DNA of 64,000 bases from Scolanthus callimorphus (GCA_033964015.1 CM066914.1:15331637-15395636), one strand, 5' to 3'; shown: positions 1-10,688, numbered from the stretch's first letter. The notes: generated by a model not told the origin, from the letters alone. Numbers and translations: made by a program.

Positions 1-449
1 TCCAATCTTCAACATACAAATGAATAAATCATGATATCCAATACTTGCAAGCAGGCTTCTAAATAACCACTTTGTAAACCTATCACCATCTAAAAAATGT
101 ATAAAAAACAATCAGTGAAAAGGAAGTTGAAAATTGCAAACCAACTCTGAGGACTGGAATAAATTGTACATTCTATTAATAATATCAGACATGCTTGAGC
201 TGATTAGTAGCCTGGTTGTAGATATTGGATGCTGTTTCGTCCAGAAAAAGAGTGTGAAAAGTGTTTCCAATCATCAACATACAAATGAATAAATCATGAT
301 ATCCAATACTTGCAAGCAGGCTTCTAAATAACCACTTTGTAAACCTATCACCATCTAAAAAATGTATAAAAAACAATCAGTGAAAAGGAAGTTGAAAATT
401 GCAAACCAACTCTGAGGACTGGAATAAATTGTACATTCTATTAATAATA
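1..449. repeat. Tandem duplication, 265-bp period
   Basis: Bases 1-184 recur almost unchanged at 266-449 (both run from tccaatc to ttaataata). The first copy may start before the window. The period is 265 bp and an 81-bp non-repeated linker separates the visible copies. The short open frame on the minus strand is part of the repeat and shows no known domain. Confidence 0.85.
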
Positions 450-1186
450 GCTATGCTAAATTTCATAAACCATTCAAGTGTGCAATTGGCTTTTTTTTAT
501 CAGCAGCGTCATGAACATTCCAGCCCTAATTGTGGGGGAAGTTAGGATGTCTTTGCTTTAAAAGGAATGATCCCACAGGGGGTGGTGTATATGTGGGGAG
601 ATTTCTGATCTCTGGCTTGTCATGTTCCCTTAATAACAGAAGTGTTATCAGCTTTGAGAAATGTACTGCATGTATTTGTATCTATCACCATGACAACATC
701 AATCATGTGAGACGCCTGGTAGGTGCGAATAACAATGTCCTGGTGCCCCAGAATGTAGCCGTGACAGCTGAGAGGATACTGCCTGATGAGTGGTTTGGGG
801 TTTGTACAGGAGCCTCAGTACTGAGAGTAGTGAGTTGGCACACCACTGGTGCTGACAGGAGCATTGAAGCTGGGACCTGAGGGGCCTTGTGGGACTTTTC
901 TTTTTAATTTTCAAAAGGTACTTACATACCTCATAAAGTTGGAATAAATTATGAACACACTTTCACTTCCTTGTTTTATTCAAATTCAGAATTACAATAC
1001 CACAAAGAAAAGGTCTCCCTCACAACCACTACATGATAGAGAAGAGCCTTTTCTTGATTGAAACCCCTTGGAAAAACTACAGAAGAGCCTTTTCTTGGTT
1101 TGACCCCCTCGGAAAAGGCCATTTTGCTATACCCCATCGGAAAAACTCTTCTGTAGGGAGGGTGGAGATAAAAATGGAATGGCCCC
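450..1186. other. Intergenic, possible decayed coding fragment
   Basis: No gene is supported. On the minus strand at about 740-900, two overlapping frames rich in P/S/T/Q run either side of a single out-of-frame point near 820, as a frameshifted exon would. There is no domain and no neighbour exon to prove it. At 1040-1120 a ~41-bp unit (agaagagccttttcttg) occurs twice in tandem. Confidence 0.3.
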
Positions 1187-1491
1187 CAGACGTTTGTCAA
1201 TCAAAACTTTTTTGTTGGGTCCAGGAAACTTTGCTCATGAGGATCATATTTCATACTGAATATTTTGAGTTTCTGTCATGATAAATCTTAGTTTTCACCA
1301 AAAGTCAAAAGTCAAGTTGAATAAAATCAAAACATTTAGTACCTTTTCTTGTCAGAAATGCCCAGATTCTGTGAGTTTGCTACAATTTTGGTGTGTAACT
1401 TTAGAGTTTCCCATGGGAAACATGAAAGTTTCACATCCCTGCACATGCAGTTTAATTAGCGAAACAAAAAGTTTTGATTGACAAACGTCTG
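1187..1491. mobile_element. Foldback (TIR) element, 305 bp
   Basis: The ends are inverted copies of each other: cagacgtttgtcaatcaaaa at 1187 and its complement ending at 1491, about 26 bp each. The interior has no coding capacity. Family unknown; it behaves like a non-autonomous DNA element (MITE). Confidence 0.7.
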
Positions 1492-2728
1492 CTGTACAAA
1501 CTTTTCAAAGCCTAGTTGTGGTGTCACACCTCACAGAAGGTCACAAATGGTAGTATGTCTCAGGCACTCATGGTAATGAAATTTGGCCATGTTCAGTGTT
1601 CAACCACTGAACTTTTCTAAAAGCTGCAACATTAGTGCTGTGTCACACAAATAGGGCCCCAAGGGCATTGTAAAAAGGATCAAATTTTAAACTTTTGAAA
1701 TTGTCTCAGTCATTTCTGGCATTTTCATTAAAATGGCTGAACACTGAAGATGTTTTACTCTGGTATTAAACAGTCCTTGAGGCACATGCACTCTATCCTG
1801 GTTGAATTTGAAAACATATCATGGATAATTTTCTTCATATCTATCACCAAACATAAACTGACCCATAGTGAGAGACTGTGGGGCAATGCAATAAAGGCAC
1901 ATTTTCAAATTCGTCTAGAGTAGTGTGGATGTATCTCTGAAGGTATTGACATTCTTTTGTATACAGCTAATTCAAAAAACAATGTTGGAAAAGCTGCACC
2001 CAACCTGCTGAGAAATTATATTACACCCCACAGCTGTTTTAGGGCCCTCCTGTTTTTAGGCCCCTATGAACTACTCCTAAACAGGACTTTGAATAGAGTA
2101 CATGAATATGCCAATTACCATCAAAAGCAGGAAAACGCCTTTTCTGCTACCACAAGTTCAACAATTTCTGGGGGCACATTGTCTCCGTACTCCTCTAGTA
2201 GAAGACTCAGGCCTTACAGTCTTCGTATGGGACTCCCAAACCCAGCCGCCTACTTCTAAAACTTAGCCTGCTACTTCAACACTTATTAATGAGACCCTTA
2301 TTGAAGACATTGCCAAGCATTTAAAAAATATTTGTAGATACCCAAAAGCAGGTAATATCGTGGTGTAGCAGCATAATGAGGAGATTTCATTATAATGCAA
2401 TTTTCTCTGTGGTGTGGTCAAGTTTTCTCCAACAACCTTTTTGGAAATAGCTGTATACAGATACAAAGACTGCATGTTGTGTGATTCCAGTAATAATCCC
2501 ATATGGGGTTTCAGATATTAACCTCCCATCCCTTAGGATTTTCAAGTGAAAAAATACAGCGATTGAATGGGAAATAAAAGGAAAATTGAGTCTCCCCTAC
2601 CCCCAATGGAATTCCCAATCTCTTTTGTGTGGAGAGTATGGATTGATTTCCGGTATCCCACATTATCCAGGGCTAAGTTTTGATTTGAAACTTAAATGCA
2701 CAATGAATGCTGAAACATCTGCTGCATT
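1492..2728. other. Intergenic, no gene seen
   Basis: AT-rich sequence with only short open frames. The 2590-2728 part already resembles the dispersed repeat whose inverted arm starts at 2729. No promoter, RNA gene or exon can be supported. Confidence 0.4.
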
Positions 2729-3033
2729 GGGCAATTCCAGAAAATATAATATGTACCCCCACCACAGGTGGCACTAGTTTTTTACCTCTATGCATCCAGA
2801 ATTTCCAAAATGGCTTAACCCCCCATGCTTGTTGTTCTAGATCATGATAAATATATTTCTGCAGTTGAACCGATCTTTATGGGTGTAATATTAAATTAGG
2901 TTAATGATTAATATTTGTCTAAATATACAATATCGGCCACGTGTTCAATAGTAACTAGTGCAATCTTGCCGTCATCGCGTTAGCAAGGTGCTCGCTTTCG
3001 TATTTGCTTGGGTATTTTCTGTCATTTTACAAC

Positions 3034-4224
3034 ATGGTTCGTTCATCAAAACGTAACAAGAAGTGCCCTGGTTGTGGGGAACCCACAGGAAAGGATAGAC
3101 AGTTATTTGGTTCCGCTTCAAAGTCATGTACGGGCCCGGGAGACAGCGATTCAACTTCAGACCCTGTACTAGCTGCACCGCAAACCCTACCTATGCCTGC
3201 GCCTGTTGTGGACTCGCCTGTGGTGGCCTCTCCTGTTGTGGCTACAACTCCTGCTGATCAGGATCTGCTCTCCCTAGAAGAGGAGCTGGGGAGATTACAA
3301 GAAGAGGAAGAGGAACTACAGCGACAGCGCCGGCGAGACAATTTGCGGTCGAAGATCGCCGAGAAACGCCGGAACGTGGAGCGTCTCCGCGCGGACAGAC
3401 ATTGTGTTGAACCCTCCCAGCCTGCTGCCCCTGTACAGATCCCTACTTTGGCCCCCACAGTCCCTGGCAATCGTTTCGCCTCCCTTTCACAGGATCCGGC
3501 TATCAATACGGATATGGTAGACCTGGATAACATCCTAAGGCAATGCAGTGTTGAGGACACGCCGCCCACGCAAGCCGCCTCGTGCGCCCCACTCCAACGG
3601 CTCGACAGTGATCCCGTTGTTTTTCTTCGGCAGCCTCAACAATCTGGTGAGACTTATTTCAAAGTTGTTGACTTTATTTTCAATACCGTACCCCGTCAAG
3701 AGGAGCAACTAGTTAATTCATATGGGGACACACGACTCGTGTTAACGACAACAAATAGGAAGGTTAGACTAGATAGTGTTACCATGCCCCAGTGGGTAAT
3801 CGCTAGTAATCGCATCTTGTTTAAATTAGTTACAACGGGAAAACTCTCGAATAGCGCCGTGTCTGACTACCTCGCTTATAACGTGAAGGTTATGGAGCTT
3901 GCGCAGCGCTTTGAATGGCGTTCGGTTTTGCGCTATGACGATGAATATCGTTATCTTCAGTCTGCGTATCAGTTTCGCTGGGGGAGTGACTCGCAACACC
4001 TCCACTCTGTTACCTTATTTCCACTAAGCCCTCGTCGCTTCTCTAACCCTGGTCCCAGCCCTAGCCCGCAGTTTTCATCGGATGGCAAGGAAATCTGTCG
4101 CAAATTTAACTCTAACGCTACATGCAAATTTCCTTCGTGTAAATACGCTCATGTTTGCTCTAAGCCTGGCTGCGGGGCGCTCCATTCCGCTGTCAATCAT
4201 CCTAGCACCTCTTCCACACAATGA
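3034..4224 (+). CDS. Gag-like ORF1 of a YR retrotransposon
   Basis: A structural nucleic-acid-binding protein of about 396 residues. The start at 3034 is chosen over an in-frame ATG at 3004 because a basic, Cys-rich N-terminus begins there (KKCPGCGEP). A Pro/Val-rich linker is followed by a strongly charged coiled coil (LEEELGRLQEEEEELQRQ, about residues 80-125). A mixed central domain comes next. The C-terminus holds a CCCH-type zinc finger (C-x8-C-x4-C-x3-H) and a further Cys/His cluster, as in gag proteins of DIRS/Ngaro-type elements. The frame is intact. It is followed after 54 bp by the pol frame, the usual gag-pol order. Confidence 0.75.
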   Translation: MVRSSKRNKKCPGCGEPTGKDRQLFGSASKSCTGPGDSDSTSDPVLAAPQTLPMPAPVVDSPVVASPVVATTPADQDLLSLEEELGRLQEEEEELQRQRRRDNLRSKIAEKRRNVERLRADRHCVEPSQPAAPVQIPTLAPTVPGNRFASLSQDPAINTDMVDLDNILRQCSVEDTPPTQAASCAPLQRLDSDPVVFLRQPQQSGETYFKVVDFIFNTVPRQEEQLVNSYGDTRLVLTTTNRKVRLDSVTMPQWVIASNRILFKLVTTGKLSNSAVSDYLAYNVKVMELAQRFEWRSVLRYDDEYRYLQSAYQFRWGSDSQHLHSVTLFPLSPRRFSNPGPSPSPQFSSDGKEICRKFNSNATCKFPSCKYAHVCSKPGCGALHSAVNHPSTSSTQ

Positions 4225-4278
4225 CTACATTCTGTCACGTCAAACGACTCTCTCATTTTCTCTACATGGCAGCGCGAA

Positions 4279-5888
4279 TTGTCTCAAGACGCGCATCCCG
4301 ATTCGGATTTTCTTTTAACTGGCGTTCGTGACGGTTTTCGCATAGTTTCGTGCAGCCCATCCAGCATCCCTCCAGCGGAAATGCACAACTACAAATCGGC
4401 TACTCACCCTTCGGCAAAACCGCAAGTCGAAAAGCAATTGCGTGACGCTATTGCCGCCGGGCATTACGTCATTTCCTCTACTCGTCCTCGCGTTATTAGC
4501 GCTCTCGGGGCCGTGCCCAAACAAAATTCGTCCGAGTTTCGCATAATTCACGATTGCTCGCAGCCGGCGGGCAACGCCATTAACGATTTCGCCGAGCTTG
4601 ACGTTTCTATTCAATATGACACCGTTGACCAGGCATTACGGTTAATCGGTCCGGGCTATTTTATGGCAAAGGTGGATCTAAAACAAGCCTATCGTTCGGT
4701 AAATGTCCACCCGGAAGACACGACTATTTTAGGTTGTAAATGGCTCTTTAGTGGGACGTCAACCCCACTTATCTTCGTGACACGCGCCTCCCGTTTGGAG
4801 CAAAATTATCGCCCTCGATTTTCCATCGTCTTACGCAATCCGTTAAGCGCATGATGTTGCGGCGCGGCTTTCCTGGCATTATAGTTTATCTCGATGATTT
4901 TTTGGTCATTGGCGAGTCGGAAACGTCTTGCCGTGACGCTTTTGATTCGTTAATTCGCCTTCTATCCGAGCTTGGTTTTCGTATTAACTGGTCGAAGGTG
5001 GTCTATCCCACCCAGCAACTCACCTTTCTAGGCGTGCAGCTAGACAGCGTCGCTAGGCAACTGTCGCTTCCCTCGGACAAACTCGCGGAATTTTCGGCAC
5101 TCATCTCGTCTTTCCTCTCTCGTCGCCGTGCCTCGCTTAAGCAAATTCAGTCGCTGGCGGGCAAGCTTAATTGGGCTTGTCGCGTTGTGTACGGGGGTCG
5201 CGTCTTCTTGCGTCGGATTTTAGACTTTATGAACTCGTTCGGGTCTCGTCGCGGAATGCGTCGCCTTCCTCAAACCTTTCGCGACGATATATTTTGGTGG
5301 CATCATTTCCTGTCGACGTTCAACGGTGTTCGTTTCTTTCTTGATGATCTCCCGGTCACTGACTTGTATACTGATGCGAGTTCGTCAGGGGCTGGCGCGT
5401 TTTTTCAGGGCGACTGGTTTTATACGCACTGGCAGCTCGACCTCCCTATTGCAACCCGCCTACATATTAACTACAAGGAGGTGTTGGCCGCCCTTCTCGC
5501 GGTAGAGCGTTGGGCCCCAATCTGGAAGGATAAGCATGTTATTCTCTATCTCGATAATCAGACGGCGCGCGCTATCATTAACAAGGGGTCTAGCCGGGAT
5601 CCCTTCATACAGGCCGCCCTTCGTCGTGCGTTTTGGCTCTCGGCGACGTACAATTTTCGACTTACAGCCTCGTTTGTACCGGGTCGCGACAATGTTTTAG
5701 CAGACTGCATCTCGCGCCTTCATGACCCCTCGTATCATGGCCGCTTTTTCGCCGATGTCGTTCCCTGTACTCCACAGGGAGTCCCATGGTTTTCCGGACA
5801 CCTGTCTGACGCCGCCCTCCTTTCTTTGTTCCCCAGATGCTATCGCGCAGAGGGAGAGGAATCTCGACACCATGGTTGCGAAGTTTAG
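4279..5888 (+). pseudogene. Reverse transcriptase / RNase H ORF, frameshifted
   Basis: The pol region of the YR retrotransposon, which copies element RNA into DNA. The first frame (4279-4854) carries early RT motifs: FRIIHDCSQP and FMAKVDLKQAY with a catalytic Asp. It is read in the wrong frame from about 4750, where one base is off. A second frame from 4851 holds IVYLDDFLV, the catalytic YLDD box, and then the RNase H domain (YTDASSSGAGAFF; YKEVLAALLAVERW; LYLDNQTA; NVLADCISRL), with D-E-D residues present. No methyltransferase domain is seen after RNase H, which fits Ngaro-like better than DIRS1-like elements. The break means this copy is probably inactive. Confidence 0.85.
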
Positions 5889-6834
5889 AGCTCTCTCATT
5901 GGCGGAGTCCACTAAAGCCACTTATAAAACGCACCGTCGGGTATTCCTCGCGTTTTGTTCATCCTTCGGATATATGCCAGTACCAGCCTCGTCGATTGTC
6001 ATTTGTCGTTACGCCGCCTTTCTTTCGCGCTCCTTAAAGTTTAACTCTATTCGGCAATACCTTAACATTATTTCCTTACTGCATAAAGAAAATGGTCTAC
6101 GGAGTCCTCTGGTGGACAACTGGATGGTTTCCTCTGTGCTGCGCGGTATTCGGCGACTCAAAGGCGATTCGGTTCGTCAAAAACTCCCGCTTACTCCCGC
6201 CATTCTGCTGCGTATTCGAGCACATCTTGATCTCTCTAAATCATTTGACGCTTCCTTCTGGGCGGCTTGCCTGGTTGGCTTCTTTTGTTTCCTCCGCAAA
6301 TCGAACTCTTTGTCGACTCCACGAATCGTCGTCGTTCCTCAGCTCTCCGCCGCAACGATCTCTCCTTCCTCTCGTGGGGGGTAATCGTGTCTATCCGTCA
6401 CACTAAGACCATCCAGTTTCGCGAACGCACCCTCTCGTTTCCCTTACCGCGCATTGCTAATTCTCCACTTTGCCCTGTAGCGGCGCTTGTACACGCCCTT
6501 GCCCTTGTCCCCGCTGCCCCACCTGATGGCCCTGCCTTTGTCTTTGCCTCCCCCTCAGGTGGCACCATACCTATCACATATTCTATGTTCTTGCGCAAAC
6601 TGAGGACTTCGCTCACAGCCTGCGGCATTCCACCCGGTGCTATGCGGGGCATTCCCTTCGCCGAGGTGGGGCATCGTTTGCCTTTCTCTCCGGTGTTTCA
6701 GTGGATCTCATCCGCCTTATGGGAGACTGGTCGTCTGACTCCTACCGTCAATACCTCACAGTCCCACTACGCTCGCGCCTACAGGCCACCATTCTAGTGT
6801 CGCGCAAGCTCATCTCTCTTCCTAGTGCTATGTA
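5872..6834 (+). pseudogene. Tyrosine recombinase of the YR retrotransposon, frameshifted
   Basis: The integrase of the element. A likely start (MVAKFRALSLAESTKATYKT) lies at 5872, overlapping the end of the pol frame by 17 bp. The N-terminal SAM-like fold and the start of the catalytic domain are read to about 6300 (GFFCFLRKSN). The reading frame then shifts by one base near 6300 and again near 6640-6665. The last part, with RRGGASF, GDWSSDSYRQYL and the catalytic Tyr, is open in the third frame and ends at 6832-6834. At least two frame breaks make it a pseudogene in this copy. The gag-RT-RH-YR order is diagnostic of the DIRS/Ngaro order. Confidence 0.85.
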
Positions 6835-6948
6835 GTGCCCCATTGCACATCCATCATTCTAATTTATCTTTTTCTTTGTTCCTTGGGTTTAGTTTCAATT
6901 ATTATCTTATTATTATTATTATTTTTTTTTTCCACCTTTCCCTTGTGT

Positions 6949-7059
6949 TTGGGCTATTTGGGGTTCAGTTGTCAGTTTAAATGGAAATGTAATTAGTGAT
7001 AAATATTGTATAATATTATTGATGATTGTAATAAACTGCCAATTTGCCCAAACACAAGG
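6949..7059. repeat. Inverted repeat behind the YR gene
   Basis: ccttgtgtttgggc at about 6950-6964 returns as gcccaaacacaagg at about 7046-7059, with ~80 bp between. YR retrotransposons end in unusual terminal or internal complementary repeats, so this may be part of the element's 3' terminus. A poly-T/ATT tract sits just upstream at 6907-6931. Confidence 0.5.
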
Positions 7060-7085
7060 CTACTTGATGTCTAGTAATTTAGACA

Positions 7086-7345
7086 CTCAGAAATTCAAAA
7101 GAATTGACAAGGATCCAACGCCTGTTCGCTTGTCTAGCGAAAAAAGGCTATTGTTGGATGTCCTTTGACATAGAATCTCTTTTTACAAACGTGCCGCTAA
7201 GTAGAACGATTGACATTATCCTTTGGAGAGTATATGGAGAGAAAGTGATTAAAACCGTCCTAAGGAAACGAACAATGAAAAAACTCATCAAAGATGTTGT
7301 CAGAAAACAGCATTTTCAAAAATAACACTCATATTCACAACATCG
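7086..7345 (+). pseudogene. Penelope-like element RT fragment
   Basis: Translation of 7104-7325 contains CWMSFDIESLFTNVPLSRTI, the characteristic Penelope-like reverse transcriptase motif with the first catalytic Asp. A lysine/arginine-rich segment (RKRTMKKLIKD) follows, as expected. After about 7295 the similarity continues one frame over (CQKTAFSK). The fragment covers less than 100 residues of a protein usually several hundred long, and nothing of the GIY-YIG domain is present. It is a dead scrap lying between the YR element and the right inverted arm. Confidence 0.8.
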
Positions 7346-8931
7346 GCTGAATATGAGCTACATTTTTAGCATGCATGTTTTTCATTTTAGAATGATCAAT
7401 ATTTTGCTGATAGAGCCTAAGAATCTCATAGAACTAACTACCTACTGTAACTGGCTATTTTGTAGATTGTGAATTGTAGGGGCAAAGAATCAGATGATAT
7501 TATGACAGAAAAACTTGAGAATTGAGAATTCCACCATTTGATCATGAAATGGAGGTATAAACATTTCAAGTGAAGCATGGAAGCTATTTACTTGTAACAG
7601 ATCATTTTGATTCGCTTTGTAAAACAATGTTTCCAAATAATAACCAATATGAAAACACATAAGAATGAGATAGTTATACCAAGCTTTCATTAGATATGTT
7701 TTTCCTGAAAGTTGTGTGTCTGCACTTTTCTTTCTGAGAAACATTAGTTTTAGCAGGCTGAAAAAACATGAATTCCTTCAGAAGTTGGAAATCTTCAGAC
7801 AACCCCTTGTGACAAGAAAACCAGCTTTGAAAAAAAAAAACATGCAAGCAGAATTCCAAACTTGAAACCCCCTCCCAATCGTAATTTCTTAATGCAGCCC
7901 GTGGTGGGGGTACATATATTTTCTGGAATTGCCCATTTTAGTTACAGGTGGCGAAATCTGCAGTACTGCCATTTTCACTTTATAGCTAACCCTGGACAAT
8001 GCATCTTTTTTTTTTGTTAATCTGCATATATTTGTCTGCACCAGAACCCTCAAATTTCTTGAGTCTGAACTCTATAAACCCTGTATAAACCCCTGCTATG
8101 CAGGCACCAAGCTCCATGAAAAAAAATCAGTATAATTTGCATTGTCTGATCCTGGTTCCTGAAAGGCAGAACAGCTCTATCCTAGGAAAATGTGCCTGTG
8201 ATAAAGTAGCTCACTGCTAAGTTGCAGAAAAATCATAATTTATACCTAGTAGAATAGAGTTGTTCCCCTTTCAGGACCCCTGACTTATATTATGTATCCG
8301 GGTGGGAAAACTGCCGTGCGTGGTTACCTTGGTCATCCCAGAGGTGTTATCAATCACCTTTCTGCCTGAGGTTATTGTTTGACTTGCAATCGGGATTGGA
8401 ACCTGTGACCAAATACATTTACTATGTTAAATGTACGACAAGCTTGTGAACAAACGCTGAAAGATATTCAAAAGGAAACTCTCAGCCATTAAAACTCAAA
8501 CAAAAACCCACATATCATCTATGACAGTTCGCTGAAATTACTCATCAATGCAACCTGACCATACGCGAAAATCTATGCATGTAGAGCAGAAACATGAAAC
8601 ATAACCTTATTAGCAGTCGAGAGTTCATTATTGACCAAATATGGTCATAATTTCATCTCGAATAATCCGCAGCTTGGTTGGCCGTTACATGTATGTTTCT
8701 GTGTAGAGCTAATATCTATCACACAGAAAAGAAACATATGTAAATTCAACTCATTATATCTTACTTAGTGGTGTTCTTGGCCACTCTGGGCTAGATAAAA
8801 GCATCTTTCAGTTCCACTGAGGGTGAAAGTGTCTGTGGAAGCCTCCATTTTGAACAACGTACCACAGGCTTCCCAACCCATTCTTTTATATCTGCGCGTG
8901 CGTGGAAAGAGGTGAAAACAAGACGACGCGC
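7346..8931. other. Intergenic, no gene seen
   Basis: AT-rich, with short frames on both strands that show no domain, splice pattern or codon bias. The right inverted arm of the 2729-7934 block lies in it at 7901-7934. Nothing else is supported. Confidence 0.4.
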
Positions 8932-9078
8932 AATCTCGTACCCAGAGCCCGTGCATCTTTGAGCCAGCGGCTGGATCCATTCTCGAACCCAGAGCTCCCG
9001 GCCGGCTCGTCCCCTGTCGGAACTCGCGGAGGAGGCTCTGCACTCGCAGACGAGCTGGGGAGCTCTGGGTACGAGATG
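8932..9078. mobile_element. MITE family A, copy 1
   Basis: Bounded by tctcgaacccagagctcc-type and gagctctgggtacgaga-type inverted ends. A second partial left end (atctcgtacccagagc) stands at 8932, so this looks nested or rearranged. GC-rich interior with no coding capacity. Same family as 9257, 12361, 37880-38312 and 61290. Confidence 0.75.
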
Positions 9079-9142
9079 CATTCTATTAGGGAAGAGGTAA
9101 AAACAAATGAAATCTGGCTTGACCCAACTAACAAAGTCACAC

Positions 9143-9223
9143 TCTGGGCATCCTTGGCCTTAGATGATCTCTTTCAGGGGATTAATGGTCGTCTGTTCAC
9201 GAAACTAGAATTAGACAAGATGA
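9143..9223. repeat. Direct repeat, left copy
   Basis: About 80 bp (contains caggggattaatggtcgtct) recurring in the same direction at 9777-9850. The two flank MITE copy 2 and the first ncRNA locus. Confidence 0.8.
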
Positions 9224-9256
9224 CGTGTGTGCGCATGCGAGAAAAAGCAACTCATC

Positions 9257-9335
9257 ATTCTCGTACCCAGAGCAATCTCGTACCCAGCCTCTCCCGCGAG
9301 GTAACGAGCCCCGGGGAGCTCTGGATTCGAGAATG
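9257..9335. mobile_element. MITE family A, copy 2 (short)
   Basis: Only about 79 bp: attctcgtacccagag at the left and ctctggattcgagaatg at the right are inverted matches. A duplicated left end (caatctcgtacccag) lies inside. This is a deleted member of the family. Confidence 0.7.
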
Positions 9336-9469
9336 CTCATTCCCGTGTCAATGTAATGCCTACTATTGGAAAATGAATAAAGAAACATGCTAAACGGCAA
9401 CTGTGAAAAACATTTCTGCATTATCGTGAGATAAGCTACTACTAGTTAAAAAGAACCAATAATGTGTGT

Positions 9470-9509
9470 CCCACATGGATCTCTAACACACTCTTCAGGC
9501 CTATAAATA
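9470..9509 (+). promoter_or_regulatory. snRNA-type promoter (PSE-like block + TATA), ncRNA copy 1
   Basis: CCCACATGGA at 9470-9479 is followed by TATAAATA at 9502-9509, 32 bp start to start. The same block, spacing and TATA box precede the other two copies, while the bases between are unrelated. This is the arrangement of a proximal sequence element plus TATA box of type-3 Pol III genes. Confidence 0.6.
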
Positions 9510-9532
9510 CGTTGGTAATACATAATTAATAA

Positions 9533-9746
9533 GTTGATTGTTCACTAACGGTACAAGGGGCGTCCTTATATGGTCTGGTGGCCGGGCGTACTCTCACCCA
9601 TAGGTATCTAGCTACTGAGCAATTCAACAACACCAGGATAGCGACTGTCAGGGCCGAAATCTCTGGCGTGGGCGTAAGAACCGTACGGTCGCCATACGAC
9701 GCTTCAGCTCTTTGTCTGGAAGTATGGTCCTGTTTTTTTTTTTTTT
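9533..9746 (+). ncRNA. Candidate Pol III ncRNA family, copy 1
   Basis: The conserved body starts with GTTGATTGTTCACT, 31 bp after the TATA box, and runs about 200 bp to a run of 14 T (9733-9746), a Pol III terminator. It shares the core gatagcgactgtcagggc and ctctggcgtgggcgtaagaa with the copies at 20.4 and 60.1 kb. GAUAG-CGA-CUGUC can form a 5-bp hairpin. In this copy the cccac arm of the second hairpin (GUGGG/CCCAC) is missing, so it may be a degenerate member. I do not recognise it as U6, 7SK, RNase P, MRP or Y RNA. Confidence 0.55.
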
Positions 9747-9776
9747 CTCGAATCAAGTAAATGCTGAATTTGCATT

Positions 9777-9850
9777 CTCTGGGCACCTTAGATGATCTTT
9801 CAGGGGATTAATGGTCGTCTGTTCACGGAAAATAGAATTAGACATGATGA
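9777..9850. repeat. Direct repeat, right copy
   Basis: Same orientation as 9143-9223, with several substitutions and small deletions. Too long and too diverged to be a target-site duplication of a recent insertion. Confidence 0.8.
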
Positions 9851-10169
9851 CTTGCACGATTTGCCCCTCAGCACAATCATGGCGGCGGCATACTTTTTAC
9901 TGCAACAAATCGCGCACATTCAAACTCTTATATCTCGGTCGGGAAAAGCGCTATCAGCTTGAAGCAACATGCCAACAATTCACAATAGAAACAAATGTCT
10001 TTATTGATTTCACATTTACAACAGTTGAGAGCTAGAGCGAGGAACAGCTCCTTCGGACGTCCCGGTCCATATCATACATACAAAATACAATAAGAAAGTG
10101 AAAGAAAGCGAGCCGTTTTCCACACCTGTGCCCTGAAAAGTCATGGCAGAGCTCTTCAAATAAATACCA

Positions 10170-10308
10170 GGGACCGGTTCCTGAAAGGGTGGATAAAGTT
10201 ATCCATGGATAAAAGTTATCTGCTGTGGTAGGATTTGTTCAGGAGTTATCCGTTGGATAAGCGTTTATCTACAGATAACTCTTAACTGACCTTCTAGGGA
10301 CCGGCCCC
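10170..10308. mobile_element. TIR element, 139 bp
   Basis: Left end gggaccggttcctgaaagg; the right end, read on the other strand, is ggggccggtccctagaagg. That gives imperfect TIRs of about 19 bp. The interior is rich in ggataa/ttatcc motifs. Non-coding MITE. Confidence 0.7.
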
Positions 10309-10688
10309 AGGAATTCACGATTAATAACAATCTGCTTTTGTTTTTTAATCTGTTTTTGTTTAGTGTAAATAAGTTCTACGTTTTGTTTTCTGCAAGCAGA
10401 TTAAATTTCCTACCAACTTTATTTGGAAGAACTTGCCACGGACTTGCTTCAAGACAAACTACGAAGGGTTTTTCTTTGAAGGCTTTCTCCGAAAATTTAT
10501 TTGGTAGATTACAAGACGTGACCCTTTGTTATGAAGCGAAAAACAAAAATGAGAGAATTATTCAGTGACAGGTGCGTGTGACGAAAATGTTAAAAAGATA
10601 AGGCGCTAAAATTCGTGATTGTCGATTGTTTTTTTATCCAACTTTTGGAAGTTGAACAAGTTCGAAATGAGAAATTCTGAATAGTATT

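Larger units (their letters stand above)
2729..7934. mobile_element. Retroelement block between inverted arms of a dispersed repeat
   Basis: The arm at 2729-2765 (begins gggcaattccagaaaatat) and the arm at 7901-7934 are reverse complements apart from a 3-bp indel. Weaker similarity continues outward for about 75 bp on both sides. Similar end sequence occurs in the small elements at 25847 and 27008. The YR retrotransposon and the Penelope scrap lie between the arms. They may have inserted into one large element, or landed between two separate copies; the sequence does not decide. Confidence 0.55.

Noticed and set aside
9533..9550. Match of the ncRNA start to Y RNA (ttgattgttcac)
   Set aside because: Only 12 bases; the rest of the RNA lacks the Y RNA terminal stem and size.
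9578..9760. Conserved open frame TVRAEISGVGVRTV in three loci
   Set aside because: Conservation extends over the whole ~200-nt body, including stops and non-coding ends, and promoter and terminator motifs frame it as an RNA gene. Frame lengths differ between copies.
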